From contig BSYO01000023.1 of NCBI GenBank assembly GCA_033239525.1, forward strand, positions 10,606,385 to 10,670,384: a stretch of DNA of 64,000 nt. The letters are read 5' to 3'. This DNA is from Nepenthes gracilis (Eukaryota > Streptophyta > Magnoliopsida > Caryophyllales > Nepenthaceae). Of the stretch, positions 61,118 to 64,000 are shown piece by piece; the first letter of the stretch is position 1; each line of letters starts with the position of its first letter. The notes beneath the pieces were generated by a model. The model saw only the letters and a list, made by a program, of their open reading frames with translations. It ran no database searches and was not told the origin of the DNA. The position numbers were made by a program, and so were the translations under genes.

Positions 61118-64000
61118 CATTCAATCCTACTCATTTAGTAGATGCCCGAACCACTATCATGAATGGTTAGTAAAAATAGAAATAAGAATGACTGAGAGTT
61201 CAATAAGTATATAATTTTATAATTAAACATATAGTTCTTGTCAAACATGTCAAAAGAAGTAATGAAGCAAATTCAATAAAATATTATGAATTTTTTCATA
61301 ACAAATGTATACAGTTTTCTAAATTTTTATTTTATATTTTTAATTAAATTGTGCCATACAATCCATACTCAAATATGCAATTCACAGGGACCAAGAACTT
61401 GTATGGTATTACTAACTAAATAAGTGAATAATTAAAATCTGGATATGTTTATTTTCATATAACTAAAACCTTACACTACTATAATTCATTGACAAAACAT
61501 TCTACTGTATAATTCAAGCTTACATTTATTTTTGGAGAGGCTAAAATCTCGATGAAAAGGATTTTATAGTTTTTTAGCTATTTCAGAGTATGGTGCCATT
61601 TAAATTAAAAATATAACAAATTATAGCTGTTTTAAAGTAAATAGGCACCATTTAAAACTTTTGATTGTAATGTGGAATCTATTAATTTGAGAGGAATTTT
61701 TTATACAATAGTTTGTAATGTCCCCTTTTACTTGATATATGCTAGCCACTCTAGGCAGAACAATTGATACAGAATGGGAGAGATATTGTGGCTTATATGC
61801 CCTAATACATCCATTTTCTTTTAACATTCGACTAAGGAATTAATAATATGTGAAGCGTATAGATATACTCTTTCCCTCTTCACCTTCTACTTTTGCTAAA
61901 TGTTTTACATTAAGGACAATGTTTATTTTAGATAAAGAGGGGAAAATGCACTTTCCTGCCTGCCTAAAAATCTGTTTAAAGCAATATAATATTTTTTAAA
62001 AAATTTGAAAAAAGTGGAAATTCTTTCAATGTAAAAAATAAAAAAATAATAATTAAAATTTTTCTTGGTGCGTCTCGAGAATCAAAATTATCTTTCAAAT
62101 TAAAGAACCAATTGCTTCATTTAGATATCTGAATATAAATGGGTCCAATCTTCGTAGCTATGAACTTAAATCCTGGACACCACAATGAAAAAAATTGGAG
62201 ATAAAAAATATATAGGACTCGCTCTCTGGCATATTTTCAGACGCTCAAATTAGTAATCTTTCTAAAGATATGGAAAGATATTGAGGAAGAAAATGTATAA
62301 AATGAAAGACGATGGGAATGAGTGTTTGTTTGAAAGACTATGCCCCTTTTGTATATTCGTCTACTTGAATAATCTTTTCTCCTTTCTCTTTGTCTCTGTC
62401 CCCTTCTTTAAGGGACATGTTTGATTTATAAAGAGAGGCGCCGTTTAATTAATTGGTACCTATGATCGATACGTATGATGACACCACTTTGAATTAGTAG
62501 TAAGAGGTATTACTAATAGTATGTAACAGTTATTTCTATTCAATAATAGGACTACCTGGTTTTCTAATTTAGCGTCACTTCGACCGTTCATTATGATTTT
62601 TTAATATTTGAATATTCAGATTTTATCTTTTCGATTTAAGTATTCGTATGTTATTATCTAATGGGCTCTATGACATTTTCTATTGGGCCGTCGACATTTA
62701 AACTTTTTATCCTATTGAATATTGGGCTAACCCGTTTCTAAACATACCTATCATTCCTTAAAGAAAAAAAATCTTTGAGAAAAATGTTCAAAACATTTCT
62801 CATTACTTGTAAACCATGCCGTGAATATTAATTTTACAATTAATTAATTCAAACACTAATTTTTATTAAAATGCATAATTTATCGTAAGATGATATTATT
62901 TTAAGATCGTATTATGTACTTGTATTTAATCTCTACTTATTTTTCAAATATCATATGTTAACACCTGATTAAATTTTCGACCCATTTTCATTTTAAAGAA
63001 TATTGACATTTACTTTTATAATGATTTTTTTTTTCAGCATATATCTTGAAATAACTTTGTTGTGCTTGATTTAAATTTATTATTCTTGATATATATAATA
63101 ATAATAATAATAATTACCCTAAGACAATGCCTTAAAATACATACACTATTAAGGGAGAATGCCTCAAATTATATGTTAAATAATTATCGTACCCTAATGC
63201 CTTAAAATACATACACCATTAAGGGAGAATGACAAGAAGGATGAATAATATTTTAATTACAAAAATTGCATGCTTTAATTTGCCTGATAAACTCTTAAAT
63301 ACAGCCTATGAGTTTAACCAATTTCTTATGGTTTGCAAGAAGTGGATCATATATAATTATACTTAATTGGACATTGATAAAATAAATAGATAGACTTAAA
63401 TCCTCTTAATGATAAATTTAAAATAATTAAATTTAAAATTTTTAATATTTCATATTCATCGGTTAATGCCTTTAAATTTTAATGAGACCCACATGTATTT
63501 GTGATGCCCAAAGACATTTGTGAGTATTATTGACAAAAAATTTTACCACTTAACTCATTCATTAAGGCCAATTAAGAATTTAAATGCTTATTATATCTAC
63601 TAAATGTAATCACAATACCCATAGAAAAATAAAATTCTTAAAATTTCCAATTTTTAGTATTAATCTATATTTCTTTGACATTGTTAAATACATGCATTTT
63701 TAGCAGTTTTTTGGTGACCAAATAATAAAAAATCTTTTTCTTGAAAATTTATTTTATTTCCAGTATAAATTTTAAAAAACTTATTTTATTTTTTTTCATT
63801 ATTATTTTCCTTCTCTTGCCATTTTAGAGAGGGAAAATTAACCCTCAAATATTCTAATGTTTTTCCCTCTTCTTGCTGAGGCTAAACCAAGGATTTCTCA
63901 TACCAATCAAATAGTTTTCATTCAGAACACATGAAAAAGCTTGATTTAGCCAGAAAGAGCATACCTCTATGCTATGAAGCCCACAATAATTCATAAATCA
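61118..64000. other. AT-rich region, no gene recognised
   Basis: It holds a 36-bp direct repeat (63126-63161 and 63196-63231, one difference) and a short AAT run near 63098-63112. No reliable coding or RNA signal. Confidence 0.55.
63115..63240 (+). repeat. Two-copy direct repeat of about 70-75 bp
   Basis: TACCCTAA...AATGCCTTAAAATACATACA and TTAAGGGAGAATG occur twice in order. Confidence 0.85.

Noticed and set aside
63850..64000. Possible exon at the right edge
   Set aside because: A splice-like AG precedes a short open stretch on the minus strand, but nothing recognisable is encoded and the window ends.

Overview
This is nuclear DNA from a flowering plant, most likely a woody eudicot. It is AT-rich, its genes are split by GT-AG introns, and it carries Ty3/gypsy and Ty1/copia retrotransposons, plant-type LINE tails and a TTA-flanked MITE. 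I cannot name the species. No organellar, bacterial or viral genes were seen, and no CRISPR array, rRNA or convincing tRNA.

Two host genes occupy the middle of the window, both on the minus strand. (1) SIN2/DAR GTPase 2 (6911-12723) has 8 exons and 374 codons. It encodes a circularly permuted GTPase of the RbgA/YlqF type, predicted to act in mitochondrial ribosome assembly. (2) DNA2/JHS1 (13941-50030) has 34 exons and 1426 codons over 36 kb. It encodes the nuclease-helicase used in Okazaki fragment processing and DNA end resection. I derived every exon boundary by hand; the phases join without a frameshift or stop. Two DNA2 introns have GC rather than GT donors. A candidate E2F site lies about 120 bp upstream of the DNA2 ATG.

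Layout: 1-4832 is the 3' part of a decayed chromovirus-type gypsy element with its 3' LTR. 4833-5880 is AT-rich spacer. 5890-6990 is a tandem array whose repeat unit contains the last codons and 3' flank of SIN2. 6911-12763 is SIN2, with a MITE in intron 2. 12764-13940 is spacer. 13941-50030 is DNA2. Its large introns hold a LINE ORF2 fragment, a Tat-like LTR, a solo gypsy LTR (38164-40242), a complete but dead copia element (40257-45045) and several copies of an AT-rich repeat family. 50790-55799 is a minus-strand gypsy derivative with two LTRs but no pol. 56520-57074 is an orphan copy of part of its interior. 60171-61117 is a copia-like solo LTR with a 21-nt-arm hairpin. The rest, to 64000, is AT-rich with short repeats and no recognisable gene.

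I did not find a new multi-gene system. The most unusual structures are the SIN2 3'-end tandem array, the intact DNA2 reading frame across introns loaded with transposons, its two GC-AG introns, and the gypsy derivative with its displaced internal fragment.
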